Under the pieces are notes generated by a model. The model searched no databases, had not been told where the DNA came from, and saw nothing but the letters and a program-made list of their open reading frames with translations. This document shows, piece by piece, positions 23,293 to 33,878 of a stretch of 64,000 bases of DNA; position 1 is the first letter of the stretch; each line of letters starts with the position of its first letter. A program made the position numbers and the translations under genes. The stretch comes from Neonectria sp. B-13. Taxonomy: Eukaryota > Ascomycota > Sordariomycetes > Hypocreales > Nectriaceae. The stretch covers positions 1,860,001-1,924,000 of the forward strand of contig NOKP01000006.1 in the NCBI GenBank assembly GCA_002682825.1, written 5' to 3'.

Positions 23293-24509
23293 TCACCTCC
23301 GAGCGCGGTTGCCGCCAGAAGCCCGGGTGGGTGCGGTCACCAGCTCCGCGACCTTCTGCTTCTTCTCGTCCTCGATGGCCTTCCTCAACAGGAAGTCGTC
23401 GACTACCTTGCTGCCGTCGACGAGCAGACCGGCCTCGGCCTTCTTCACGTCCGCAATGGCCGCGCGCTGGCGCTCCTCGGCAATCTCGTTGATGCGCTTG
23501 GGCGTCAGACGCCACTCCCGGGGGAACTTGGGCTTCTTCTGGAACTGGTGGTGACGCAGGTCCAGCGGCACGTCGGCGAAGGTGTCCTTGGGGTCCTTGG
23601 CGGACGCGATCAGGTCGTCGATCAGGTTCGACAGGTAGCGCTTGTTCTGCGCCTGGTGCTCGTAGCTCTCGCAGCTCATCTTGATGAGCTTCGTCTCCGG
23701 GTTGTACCGCGCGCCCACGAGCTTCTTGAGCTTCTCCGTCTGCACGGGGGTGAGCTTGAGATCGCGGGGGGCGAACTGCACCACGACCTTTTTCTCGGCC
23801 GGGTGGGACTCTCCCATGTACGAGGTGTACCGCCATCGCAACACCTGGCCTTCAGCGGGCGGGACAAACGGTTTGGCGAGTTCTGCGGTGCGGTGTTAGT
23901 CCTGCAACGAACCACATAGACGGCGGAAGGCCTTCACTTACTGGAAAGAAGAGGCATCTCCCAAACTGCCAATCGAGCGTAGTTTCGCATCTCTCGCACT
24001 TGATCCAGCTTTCCGTGTGCCATGGACGTAATGTCGTCTTCGTCAAACTCCTCTAGCTCCTCGGTGTTCGTTTCTGGGTCCTCCTCGTCGTACCAGAACG
24101 ATTGCTTGTTCGGCCTCTCGCCTTTGTCGTCCCTTATCAAGTCGTCGGCCAGAGCTCGGTCCTCCGAGGCCCAGCCAGGCGTCCTGTGCAGGGTGTCCTC
24201 GAGGTACTCCTCGATAGTGTTGTAGCCATTGTCCTTGGCCAGCTCGTCGAGTTGCTTCATTCCCTCGGGGGTAATGGACTCCTGGAATGACGCCTCCAGC
24301 TTCTTCAACTCAACCGGAGCCATGTCCTCAAAATCATCCTCGTTGTCGCGCTCTCCCTCACGGGCCCATCGTATCGTCGAGGTGGTGAAGGACCGTTGGG
24401 CGATCGGTGATTGCCGAGCGATCTGCCGTGCCCGGGGAATTTGTTGAAGGCGAGGTGCCCTACGGCACGTCAGAATGCATAGCCTTGCGGCTGCTGAAGC
24501 TGAAGCCAT
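23293..24509 (-). CDS. Mitochondrial small ribosomal subunit protein mS35 (Rsm24 family)
   Basis: This is a protein of the mitochondrial small ribosomal subunit. Exons are 24509-23942 and 23882-23293 with a 59-nt intron, giving 385 residues. The N-terminus is rich in Arg, Ala and Ser (RLCILTCRRAPRLQQ), a mitochondrial presequence, followed by an acidic middle region. The conserved half starts at LAKPFVPP and has VLRWRYTSYMGE, HPAEKKVVVQF, LTPVQTEKLKKLVGARYNPE and IKMSCESYEHQAQNKRYLS. The true ATG is at 24509; the next upstream in-frame codon is TTG. The gene is divergent from alg13, 262 bp apart. Confidence 0.88.
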
Positions 24510-24771
24510 TGCGAATTGGTCACGGGGCAATGGCTGCGCCGAATTGTCGTCCGCGTGAGTAGTTATGCGTGAGCTTCAAAAAATTGGCTGCCAAAATCGT
24601 GCCCGCCAGCATTGGCCGAATACCGAGGTTTTGCCAGCCACCGAACCACCCCATTTCTTACCACGGCAAATGTCCGGCTAGCCATCTCTCTTACAAGAAC
24701 CCCAACGTCTCTCAGGCAGATGGCTTCATGAATCTAGAGTTTCCAATGTTTATTCTTCGCAGAAAAAAATC
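24510..24771. promoter_or_regulatory. Bidirectional promoter region (mS35 / alg13)
   Basis: This is a 262-bp gap between divergent start codons. It must hold both promoters unless transcripts overlap. It includes GCCAGCATTGGCCG and GTTTTGCCAGCCACCG, with no clear TATA box. Confidence 0.4.
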
Positions 24772-25514
24772 ATGAGTGCGAAGAACGGTCATCTTGATCG
24801 CTACTGCCTGATCACCGTCGGCGCCACCGTCGGATTCAAAGAACTGACTGCGGCGGTCCTGCAACCGAGCTTCTGGAAGTTCCTTAGCTCTGAGGGCTTC
24901 ACTGAACTTCACATGCAGTGCGGGCCAGATCTTGCTTGGGCAACTGCGGAACTCGCTTCCCACGAGGATGAAGTTCCAGCAGGTCTTTCTATTTCCGTCT
25001 TCGATGTGAGGAAGAACCTCATGAAAGAAGAAATGACATTGTGCAAGGCACTGGACGGGAAGCGACGCCAAGGGCTCGTCATCTCACATGCAGGTGGGTT
25101 CCAAACACTTCATCATCGTACATTACAACTCACAAACGTCTAGGAACTGGAACTATACTCGACGCATGGAAACTGGGTTTGCCTATAGTTGTGGTCCCCA
25201 ACACCGGACTCCTCGATGACCACCAAACGGAAATGGCCAAACATCTAACAAAGGAGGGCTATGCAATCAAGAGTTCCAGCCAGTACGTATATATCACCAA
25301 AGCCTTAACACAACTAGAAGCCAGCTCACACCCTTTTTCCAGGCCTAATGATCTCCAAGAAGCCATCCATAAGGCCGATCTTCTCTGGGAAGACAACAAG
25401 TCACGCTGGCCACCCCACGAGGTCTCACCCCAGAAGAACGGGAGGCTTAGTTTGTGGGACATTGGTGCCGGTGAAGTTGCGAAGGAAGAGAATTCTTACA
25501 TGGCTCATGACTAG
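24772..25514 (+). CDS. alg13: UDP-GlcNAc transferase catalytic subunit ALG13
   Basis: ALG13 is the soluble catalytic half of the ALG13-ALG14 enzyme, which adds the second GlcNAc to the dolichol-linked precursor of N-glycans at the cytosolic ER face. Exons are 24772-25093 and 25144-25514 with a 50-nt intron, giving 230 residues. Family landmarks are CLITVGATVGFKEL near the N-terminus, the spliced run VISHAGTGTILDAWKLG and PIVVVPNTGLLDDHQTEMA, which form the UDP-GlcNAc site. The expected partner ALG14 is not in this window. Confidence 0.9.
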
Positions 25515-25753
25515 GTGAGAGGCCTGTTGGAGGACATCCGTCGTGGTTTGAACTAAAGTCATGCGTGATCGAGCAAAGAAAGACTCAATAGGCATTAACG
25601 GGGGTTGCGAGTGATTTCGACAGCAATGACATATTCATGGGGGTTGGGCGTTTCTAGGTTGATTATCATGCAATCCAAACACGTCGAATTTGGCTTAAGA
25701 CTGTCTATCTTGATGAAATTGAACGCTCTTTATCTAGGTTGTCATGATGCTCT

Positions 25754-27656
25754 TCAAGGCAGGTTCTGGACGTTCCAGACCTTGATGGTCGCATCTCCGC
25801 CTGCACTCGCCACTTTTCCGCCCGCGATCCAGCAGATGCCATTGACGCCATCCTTGTGGGCATTGGCAGCCTTGATTCGCTTTCCTTGGTTCTTCTTTTC
25901 CAGGCACCAAACGAAAACGTTGGTGTCCAGACTACCACTCGCCGCGTAGGCACCACTGTCGTCCCAGGCGATGGCGGTCACTCGGGCGGTGTGAGCCGAC
26001 CAGCGGTCTGCCGCGAGATCCCAGCTATCAGTCTTGTAGACATAGATCTTGCCAACGCTGTTTCCAGCAGCCAGATGGGCGCCATCCTTGGAGAAGGCGA
26101 GTGCCGAAATAGTGCCAGACGGGTTGGCCAGCGCCTTGATCTGCTCAAGATTGCCGCTTGAGTCGGTCTTGTAGATGCGCACCGAGTTTTCGTCGGCACC
26201 GATGGCTACAAAGGAGCCCGATGCCGCGATGGCGCCAGGGGTGTATTCCAAAGACAGCTCCTTCACGAGTTTGTCGTTGGAGTACACTGATACCCCAGAG
26301 TGAGTGGCGACGTAGACAAGGTCGCTAGAGACAGCTACGCCTCTGGGTTGCGTGGGCAGTTTGACGGAGGTTCCCAAGAAGGTCTTGGCAGACTCATCGA
26401 TAATCTTCAGCGTGTCGTCCCAAGCAGTGCTGTAGGCCTTTCCAGAAGCAGTCGCAAACTGGGTGACCTGGTTGGTGTGAGCTTGGCCGTCGACCTCAGT
26501 GGCGATGCCAGTCTTTACGTCCCAATGGCAAACTCGGCCGTCGAAGCTGCCGGTCCAAATATCAGCCCCCTTGCCGTCGGAGCCAGAACTAAGCGCAGTG
26601 ATGGCCTTGCCATGTCCGTGGATGATCCTGACGGGATCGGGCTTACCCTCGACTAGGTATGAGAGATGGCCATCGAGGTTCACGCTGATAATAAGACCAT
26701 CGGTTCGGCCGTGGGGGTAGACCACGCCGAGCTGTTGATCAGGAACGCTGACGCCGTCGCCAAACTTCCAGGTCTGGATAACGGAACCAGCATCGACATC
26801 CCAAAGCTTTACCGTCTGGTCAGCACTGGCAGTCACAAACTTCTTGCCGTCCTGCGACCATGACACAGCGAAGATGCTACCGGTATGCTCCCCTTGGCCA
26901 ATCTCCTTGGTTGGCTCACCAGTCTTGCCGTCGTAGATTTGTATGCGCTTGTCGGCGCCCACCGTGACCAGGGTGCTTCCATCTGGCGAGTATGCAGCTC
27001 CGAGGACGAAGCCGGTGTGCTGGGTGGTCTTGCTGTTGAACTTGTAGGGGGCGCCGTGGTAGAAGACCACATTGCCGTCGTCGCCGACCGTGGCAGCGCG
27101 GAAGGGCCGCTGGGGCTTCATGGCAACGGCGTTGACCGACTTGGAGTGGCCGAGAATCTCGCCCACGGAGTTTCCACTATCGGCCGTGATGCATCGTCCG
27201 AACTGCTCGCGGCCATCACCAACGGCGATGATGCGCTGGGACTCGCCATCCCAGGCGATGTCATTGAGGCGGCCGGCGATGATGCCGTACTCTCCCCGAG
27301 TGCTGCCAATGTTCTCGGGCTCCCACACCTTCAGCATGCCGGTGGCGTCACCGCTGGCAACCTTGAACCCATTGGGAGAGAATCGGGCGATGGTGGTGGG
27401 AGCGGTGTGGCCGGTGTACTCTTTGCAGTCGGAGGGGTCGTCGATGGAGCGAACGAAGATGGACTTGCCGCACTAGAGGAGAGAAGACGCAAAACGATGA
27501 GCTGGCAAGGCCAAGAGGCCTAGTTTAGGGGAGCGAACGTACGGGGTAGGCTATCCGCTGGCCCTTGGAGTCGACGGAGAGCTGGGTAGGCTGGCCGCGA
27601 GTGGTGACGGGAACCGCGGCCAGGATCCGCTCGAGGGATATGGAGGGGGCGGTCAT
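25754..27656 (-). CDS. aip1: Actin-interacting protein 1 (WD40 repeats)
   Basis: AIP1 works with cofilin to disassemble actin filaments at cortical patches. Exons are 27656-27543 and 27472-25754 with a 70-nt intron, giving 610 residues, the usual size. The whole protein is WD40 repeats, expected to form two seven-bladed propellers. Typical blades show GHTAPTTIARFSPNG, DQTVKLWDVDAG, TAIAWDDSGAYAASGSLD and ATIKVWNV at the C-terminus. The N-terminus (SLERILAAVPVTTRGQPTQL) matches the family. The start codon is followed by TCATGATGG on the plus strand, and the chosen ATG gives MTAPSISLE. Confidence 0.93.
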
Positions 27657-30463
27657 GATGGTAGGAGTGGCGGCGGCGACGTCGGTAGCGGTAGAAAGAA
27701 TTCGAGAGCTGTGTGACTGGCTGGTCTATGAATGGCCAGCCAAAGGTATCCGGTATGTATCGTGAGCGTTCGGAGGAGGTGTTGTTTTGAAACGTAGTGA
27801 GAGCTAGGAGAGGCTGCGGGCCGTTGGAGGTTGGAGGGGCAGTTGAGCTAAGCTGGCTGAGGTACGTCAGACCAAAGAGCTGTAAGCGGGGCATTCGACC
27901 AAAACAGCCTGAAGACTCGAGAGCCCGAGCATTATCGCGATGGCAGCGGGGGCCTCGTCTTCGAGCTCTTGAGAGCTGGAGCCTACAGACGAACAGGAAC
28001 AATAAGGTGAGAATTTTACTTACACGAGAAACCTCACAACGTTGGATGAAACAGCAAATAGCAACAAGTGACCAAATTGCAAATGACAGTCGCAAACGCA
28101 TTCGTGCCGAGTTGAGACACCATCTCGTCCACCTCTCTTTTGGCCTTTATTTCCTTGCAAACTCAATTCCGTCTGCCTGAATTCGGATTCTCGACAATTA
28201 GCTACCTAGGTCCAGGAGACATCCCACGCCACTTGGCAGCCAAGGCAGCATCACCATCTTGGACAAAAGCGCACCCTAGCACTGGGCCACGGCAGGCATC
28301 GACAAACGAACGACCAGAGTCGTCGTCATCCGCTGCAGAACGACCTGCAGGTGGGTGCAGCCACAGATGCAAGACGTCCTAGCCGACATGCTTGTGTCGC
28401 AGACAGCGAGGTCGTGCATGAGGAAGAACAATCAATAGTTGCGGTGGGCTGGCTGGCTGGCTGGTTGGAGGCTTTAAATGGCATCACGGCATTTGTGGTC
28501 GCTTGGAGACTTGTCATCTGCTGTTGAGCCGGGAGTTGATTCCGTCCAAGGCCCCAGGGCCGAGAGGCAGCGGTCTTATCCCGTTGCATCTAGACCATCT
28601 ACGATCGACATCCTTCAGAACCTTGTTGGAGATGCTCGGCCACACGTGCAACTGCAAAACTGCTAGACTAGCATGCCGTTACACTTTGATCGTATATTTA
28701 GATACGACGCCGGGTTAGTACTCGATGGGGTCAGCCCACAGCCGAGCACCCAACAAGACAACCCGAGCCCTCCAATCCTGTCCCAATCCCCCAGAAAAGA
28801 TGCATCTGGATGCTGTGCCTTATTAAAAGCCCCCAAATCGCCGCCGCGGGCTCGCCGTCACCCGCTCGCCCAACCGACAACGCTCAACACCCCAGAGCCC
28901 AACAGCGCACAGTAGCGCCAATCCGCCAATCCGCCTCTCTGTACTGGATGTTCCGCCACACACGGCCAAAGCAACCAGGAGCCCGGATGTCGGAGTGATT
29001 TGAGTTGGCAGACCTAATAAAGCCAAGACCCGGACAGTCGCCTGCAGAGAAGGAAATACTTGCACGCACGGCCTGCCTGGAGGTTTATCTTAAACACGGC
29101 GGAGCAACCACCTGATCTGGCAACGGCGCCTTGATATCCCTCGGTTTATCAGCTATACTACCATGTACCATTACGATGTACGAAGTACGAAGTACGAATA
29201 TCAAAAATGTTCCATTTCTTCACAGTGCCTCCATTCCCAGCCCCTGTCGACGCCGTACCTCGCCAATCCTTGAGGTCCACCGCACGTCGCGCGCGAGAAA
29301 TCAAGATTAGCTGATTTCCCTAGCCTCATCGATCCCTCCTTTGTTGCAGCCGGCAGAACCCTCACCCCATGGGCCCCATGGCACGCAGCACGGGGATCAG
29401 CGACCGTCCGCACCCAATCGCCCGCCGAGACGGTGATACGGTATGGTGATGATTAACTTGGGCCATCTCCCGACGAGCCCTGGCGCTCTCTCTTAGCCGA
29501 CAAGCTTCTTCTGGGCGGGCGTGAAGGAGATGGAGAGAGCCCAGGAGGCTTTGTGGCCCCCCTTGCCCCCTTCCCGGGGACCCAGCTCACTAATGCAATG
29601 CGCCAACGTGTGGCCCCATCCATCGCCGTGGGATGCCGCTGCACAGCCAGACTTCGTATCGAGAGCTATGTATAAAAAATGTACGACTCAGCATTCAACT
29701 CGGATGCATCCTCCCGCCTCTAGGACGCCTCAAGCGACGGGCAGAGAGGGTGTGCTACGGCTTGTTCTTGTTCCTTTCTCCCGTTGACCTGGGCAATGCA
29801 TCAAGGTTCAACAAAACAAAACAAAACAACAATAACAACAACAAACAAACAACACACCGGCCGGTTGGCCCCAAAACGGGCCGCAGGCTGTGTGACTCTT
29901 GAGTGAACACACAGGCGCGCCACCGACTGCAGAGCTCATCACCACAACACGGGTGACGGACGAGACAGGGCCCTTGGCGCCCCCCTTTGATCTCGGGCCC
30001 CCTCAGAAGGCTAGCAGGTCGGTCCCTGACACACAGGCGTCCAGCTCTCGAGGTGTACTCCATACATTCTGGCCAGTACCAACCGCCGTAGCTTTTTTCC
30101 GCAAGCTCCATTCCCCGTGTCACCTGTGACTTGTGGCGGATTGGCCGCCCCGGCCGCCCGGGGGTGGAACGGGAACTTGGCTGCATGACTTCCCCTAAGG
30201 TACCAGGTACGGCGAGTGCTCCCTAGCACCTAAAGTAGGTTGGTTACCACCTTGCTTTCGCAGCTAATATCCCCATCGTCCATATCCGCAGAATAATAAA
30301 ACTTCCTCCCCCCCCCTCAGTCCTAGTCCCTTCCCCTTCAACCAGACTCCATCCATTCGTTTTTTTCTTCTTCTCCACCAGAATCTACCTTGCTCCCGAA
30401 GAATATCTTCAGTCCACTCGCTTCGATCATCCCTCGTTTAGTACCACCACAACAACCGTCAAC
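27657..30463. other. Long divergent intergenic region (aip1 / GPI protein)
   Basis: This 2.8 kb region lies between two divergent genes. It has an A/C-rich low-complexity stretch (about 29812-29860, CAAAACAAAACAACAATAAC-like) and a C-run at about 30308. The 150 bp before 30464 are pyrimidine-rich, probably the 5' leader of the GPI-protein gene. Reading frames are short and anti-correlated between strands. No gene can be supported. Confidence 0.5.
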
Positions 30464-31041
30464 ATGAAGTTCTTCGTCCCCCTCGCCCTTCTTGCCGCCA
30501 CCAGCGCCTACGCTGCGTCCGAGGTTTCCACCGCTGCGGAAGCCAGCTCCACCGCTTGCAATGCCGACTACATCGTGACCAAGTGTCTCGAGACCGAGGA
30601 GGAGAAGCCCGCTCTTTGTGGTTCCACCGACTACGGCTGCCTCTGCGCCGCCTACGAGTCCATCGCTACGTGCGTTCCCCATTGAACATCCCCAAACTTC
30701 GCCCGTCCAGGCCTCTAACGCGATACAGCTGCTACAACAACTGCCCCGGTGACACCCGTGCTGCCGCGAACGCCGACAAGGTCAGCACCAACTGCGCGAA
30801 CGCTTCCATCTACTCCTCCACCAAGACCAAGGCCACCAAGACCGGCTCCTCTGCCAAGTCCACTGGCGAGTCCGATGCCGAGGTGACCACTGCCGCCACT
30901 GCCTCCGAGTCCGACTCCGCCACCGCTATCGAGTCATCCGGCCCCGCAAGCACCACCACCGACAACGCTGCCGCTGACCTTGCCCGCAACACCGGCGGCG
31001 TCCTCATCGCCGTTGCTGCTGTCGTTGTTGCCATGCTGTAA
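30464..31041 (+). CDS. GPI-anchored serine/threonine-rich protein with eight-cysteine domain
   Basis: Exons 30464-30669 and 30729-31041 (intron 59 nt) encode 172 residues. A signal peptide MKFFVPLALLAATSAYA is followed by a cysteine-rich domain (about 30-105). Eight cysteines are visible, including GSTDYGCLC and TCYNNCPGD. This is CFEM-like but with spacing closer to the fungal GPI-anchored Ser/Thr-rich family. A long Ser/Thr/Ala-rich stalk leads to a GPI attachment signal (RNTGGVLIAVAAVVVAML). The product should be an abundant cell-surface protein. Codon use is strongly biased towards GCC/ACC/TCC, which suggests high expression. The precise function is unknown. Confidence 0.8.
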
Positions 31042-31973
31042 ACGCATGTAAAACTACCGAGAACATTTGTTGAGCCAAACCAGGAGACTCGCATATATCC
31101 AGGGACTTAAAAGTACATAATCAGCCATCTAATTAATTAATGAATATCTACATAAAACAACACATCTCGGAACCATTAAATGTCTAATTGTCTTTAACAC
31201 GGTGAACATTGATGACCAACATTAAGCCCATGTCGTTGGCTGTCTCAAAGATAGGCTATGGCCAGAGAATCCATGTTCTTACTCCTATCAAGTCACAGGC
31301 CAGAAAGTTCGTCATGGTCTAACGTAGATCCTCCTGAAATCTGGCCCAGTCTAATCCCACTTACACATCATTGAGGAATTACAAGACACATGCTTCACTA
31401 AGTCAAGATATAATGGCGCTCAACCCTGAGCCGGTGTGTTTTGTATTCATCTTCTCCCACCTCACCCGCCACAGATGCTATGATACAAAGAGACGCTCTG
31501 TGCGGGCTGCTTCCCCGATCATACAGCGCGGCTTCCCTTCTTGACCTTCTCAAAGACCTGTAAAAGCAATCAAAACAGCCGACAAAAAAAAAGGCAACCC
31601 CTTTCTCAGTCAGGTCATACCGTCTCCCATAGCGCCGGAATGATGTAAAAGACGTTGTTCTCTAGGAAACAAAACGCGCACAATAAATCGCCTCCCATAC
31701 CCCGAACCCATTTGACGCCCCAGTTTCCGACGTCCCCGTATATGACGCGCTGAAACCACACAGCCGTCTTTGCTTCAACCGCATTGCCCGCCTGCCCAAA
31801 GGGAAAAGTTTCATAGTGACTAAAATCGATAAGTTTGAAATGATGCGCGTCCAAGAAAATAGGAGAATCCAACAGTGGCGAGTTCATCGACGCCCAATGT
31901 TGCTGAAAAGATATGTGCAGGGCATGGGGGTGACCGGAGGCGGGGGCCGACCCCATGTTTTATCAGAGTGCTT
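31042..31973. other. Convergent 3' flank region
   Basis: About 930 bp lie between the stops of the GPI-protein gene and the AHC1-like gene. The first part is AT-rich, with TAATTAATTAATGAAT near 31130. A 113-codon frame at 31615-31956 (minus) sits just after the AHC1-like stop and is probably 3' untranslated sequence. Confidence 0.5.
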
Positions 31974-33878
31974 CTAGACCTTCCGAGGTCGTCGGTCCTT
32001 GGTGCTGTTCTTAACAGGACTCATGAAGGTGACGTGCTTAGGGTCATCCTTTCGAAGTCTCACAGTACCAGATACCCCACTGGATCCCCGACGCAATGAC
32101 CGAGGATCTTGTTCGTCGTCCAAGGTGATCTCTGCCACATCCGAGACTGATGCAGCTTCGAGGTTATCGCTAGCCTCGGAAACGGATGATCCGTCATCTG
32201 AGTCGTCGTACTCCCCGTCGTCACTAACCAGAGAAGGTGCATTGTTGCTGACCAGGGTGTTGGGACTCAGGTCGACATCCTCCATGTCCATGTCCTCATC
32301 AGAAAGCAGAGACTTAGAACCATGTTTCGCACCCAGGCCGATGGCCGAGTTCCGGGGCGTGACGAAGGAGATCGGAGGGACACGACCTTTGCTGCTCGTT
32401 GGACGCCCAGAGGATCCAGCGGGTGCTGGAGATTGGGTAATCCGGGTAGGAACACGCATGACGACAGGAGTGCGAACTGCGGGAGTTGGCTTTCCAGCAG
32501 TATCCTCAGCAGGGGAATCGGTGACTTCCGACTCCTCTCCAGGAGCGAGGTCGTCCAAATCCAGCTTTGTCTTGGCGTCTGCAACCAGATCACGAAAGTT
32601 GCCGTTGAACTTCCGGCTCTGCAAAAGACGAGAGAGATGGGGCATTTCCGGTGCCAAGTCAAGGGTGCCAGCCTTCTTATCTTGGCTCTTGGAAACGTCT
32701 GCGCTCTCGGCGGGGAGTGAAGGAATACAAGTCACACCAGGCAGCTTGCCTTGGTGATAGAGCTTGAGGGAATCTGCGATCCTCGACCGAAGAGCGACAT
32801 AAGCCTGCTGATCAGTTACGTCGGGCCGGGCGAAGGGGTGCACTGAAGTAGGTGCCGGCGCAGTTGCCGGTGCCTTCTCCTCCCCAACAATTCCGCCACC
32901 TTCATTGACCTCGATGGGATGGCCACTGTGCACAGCTGCTTCCTCGTGGCTCTTGAAGTCCCGCTTGTGGGCAATACGACAGTGGTTAATGAACCCTTGG
33001 GTGCTCGAGAAGTTCTCGCGGTTGCAGTCCAGGCAGACTAGTTTCACTGTCTGGCCATCTGCACGTTTCAAGACACAAGGCCCTGCCTTCTCCTTTGGTT
33101 GTGGATAGCCGTTGGACAAGGACTGAAGTTTCTGGCCTGCCCCACCGCGAACAGAACGTCCCTTAAGGACGCTCGCAGAATCAGTGAGGCTGTTCCTGGT
33201 GGTTCGTCCTTCAGTAAAAGAAGATCTGGCGCGTGACGCCTCAGGAGTGAACTGCCACTCGGGCTGGATCCCATCGAATGAAGGGTCGGGGATTAGCCAC
33301 TTGGCATAATGTCGGGCATAGGGTCCATCGACAACACCGAACGGAGGCGCCCATCGGGGGACAGACTCTCCGCGGTGGGACTTCAGAGCAGGACCCTTTC
33401 CAGCGCTGACATCGAGCATTTGTTCAGGAGTGGGACAGTTGACAGGGTAGGGAATGAGATGGCATCGTCGCAACTGCTCAAGGGCAACCTGACATTTGGC
33501 GAGCTCCTGGTTGATAAGCCTCAGCTCGTCGTGCTTGAGTAGGATCTCAAGACTGAACTGGTGGCGGATCTCATCACGCGCCGTATCAAGGTCGGCGATT
33601 ACAGGCACTGAATGCGCCGTCGCGTCGCAAGTCGGGAGAACATCGCCGAGGGCATCGGAGTTGATCTTGAACCGTTTAGCAGGGGCGGCGCAATCCGACG
33701 ACCCATCTGAGTCGTCGAGGCTCTGCCGCCTCCTCTTGGGAGGCTGCACGTTGGAAGACGTTATCGTCGCAGTGTTAGGCAGGATGGATTGGTGGTGTGG
33801 CTTGACTAGATCCGCGATCGGCTGTGGCGCATCAAGGGTGTCGCTTCCCCGGGGATCGGATGCCCAGAATCGGAACAT
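31974..33878 (-). CDS. AHC1-like C2H2 zinc-finger protein, histone acetyltransferase complex component
   Basis: This intronless gene encodes 634 residues resembling fungal proteins related to yeast Ahc1, a subunit of the ADA histone acetyltransferase complex. A nuclear-signal-like patch PPKRRRQ and another around PAKRFK lie in the N-terminal third. The conserved helix EILLKHDELRLINQELAKC and EQLRRCHLIPYPV follows. A C2H2 finger is seen in KLVCLDCNRENFSS to FINHCRIAHKRDFKSHEEA. The C-terminal half is low in complexity and ends in an acidic stretch and a basic tail. The function is inferred from family recall; direct HAT association is untested here. Confidence 0.75.
   Translation of the reverse strand: MFRFWASDPRGSDTLDAPQPIADLVKPHHQSILPNTATITSSNVQPPKRRRQSLDDSDGSSDCAAPAKRFKINSDALGDVLPTCDATAHSVPVIADLDTARDEIRHQFSLEILLKHDELRLINQELAKCQVALEQLRRCHLIPYPVNCPTPEQMLDVSAGKGPALKSHRGESVPRWAPPFGVVDGPYARHYAKWLIPDPSFDGIQPEWQFTPEASRARSSFTEGRTTRNSLTDSASVLKGRSVRGGAGQKLQSLSNGYPQPKEKAGPCVLKRADGQTVKLVCLDCNRENFSSTQGFINHCRIAHKRDFKSHEEAAVHSGHPIEVNEGGGIVGEEKAPATAPAPTSVHPFARPDVTDQQAYVALRSRIADSLKLYHQGKLPGVTCIPSLPAESADVSKSQDKKAGTLDLAPEMPHLSRLLQSRKFNGNFRDLVADAKTKLDLDDLAPGEESEVTDSPAEDTAGKPTPAVRTPVVMRVPTRITQSPAPAGSSGRPTSSKGRVPPISFVTPRNSAIGLGAKHGSKSLLSDEDMDMEDVDLSPNTLVSNNAPSLVSDDGEYDDSDDGSSVSEASDNLEAASVSDVAEITLDDEQDPRSLRRGSSGVSGTVRLRKDDPKHVTFMSPVKNSTKDRRPRKV

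Noticed and set aside
31615..31956. A 113-codon reading frame on the minus strand just after the AHC1-like stop
   Set aside because: It has no family resemblance and no splice partners. It begins 17 bp after a stop codon in what should be 3' untranslated sequence.
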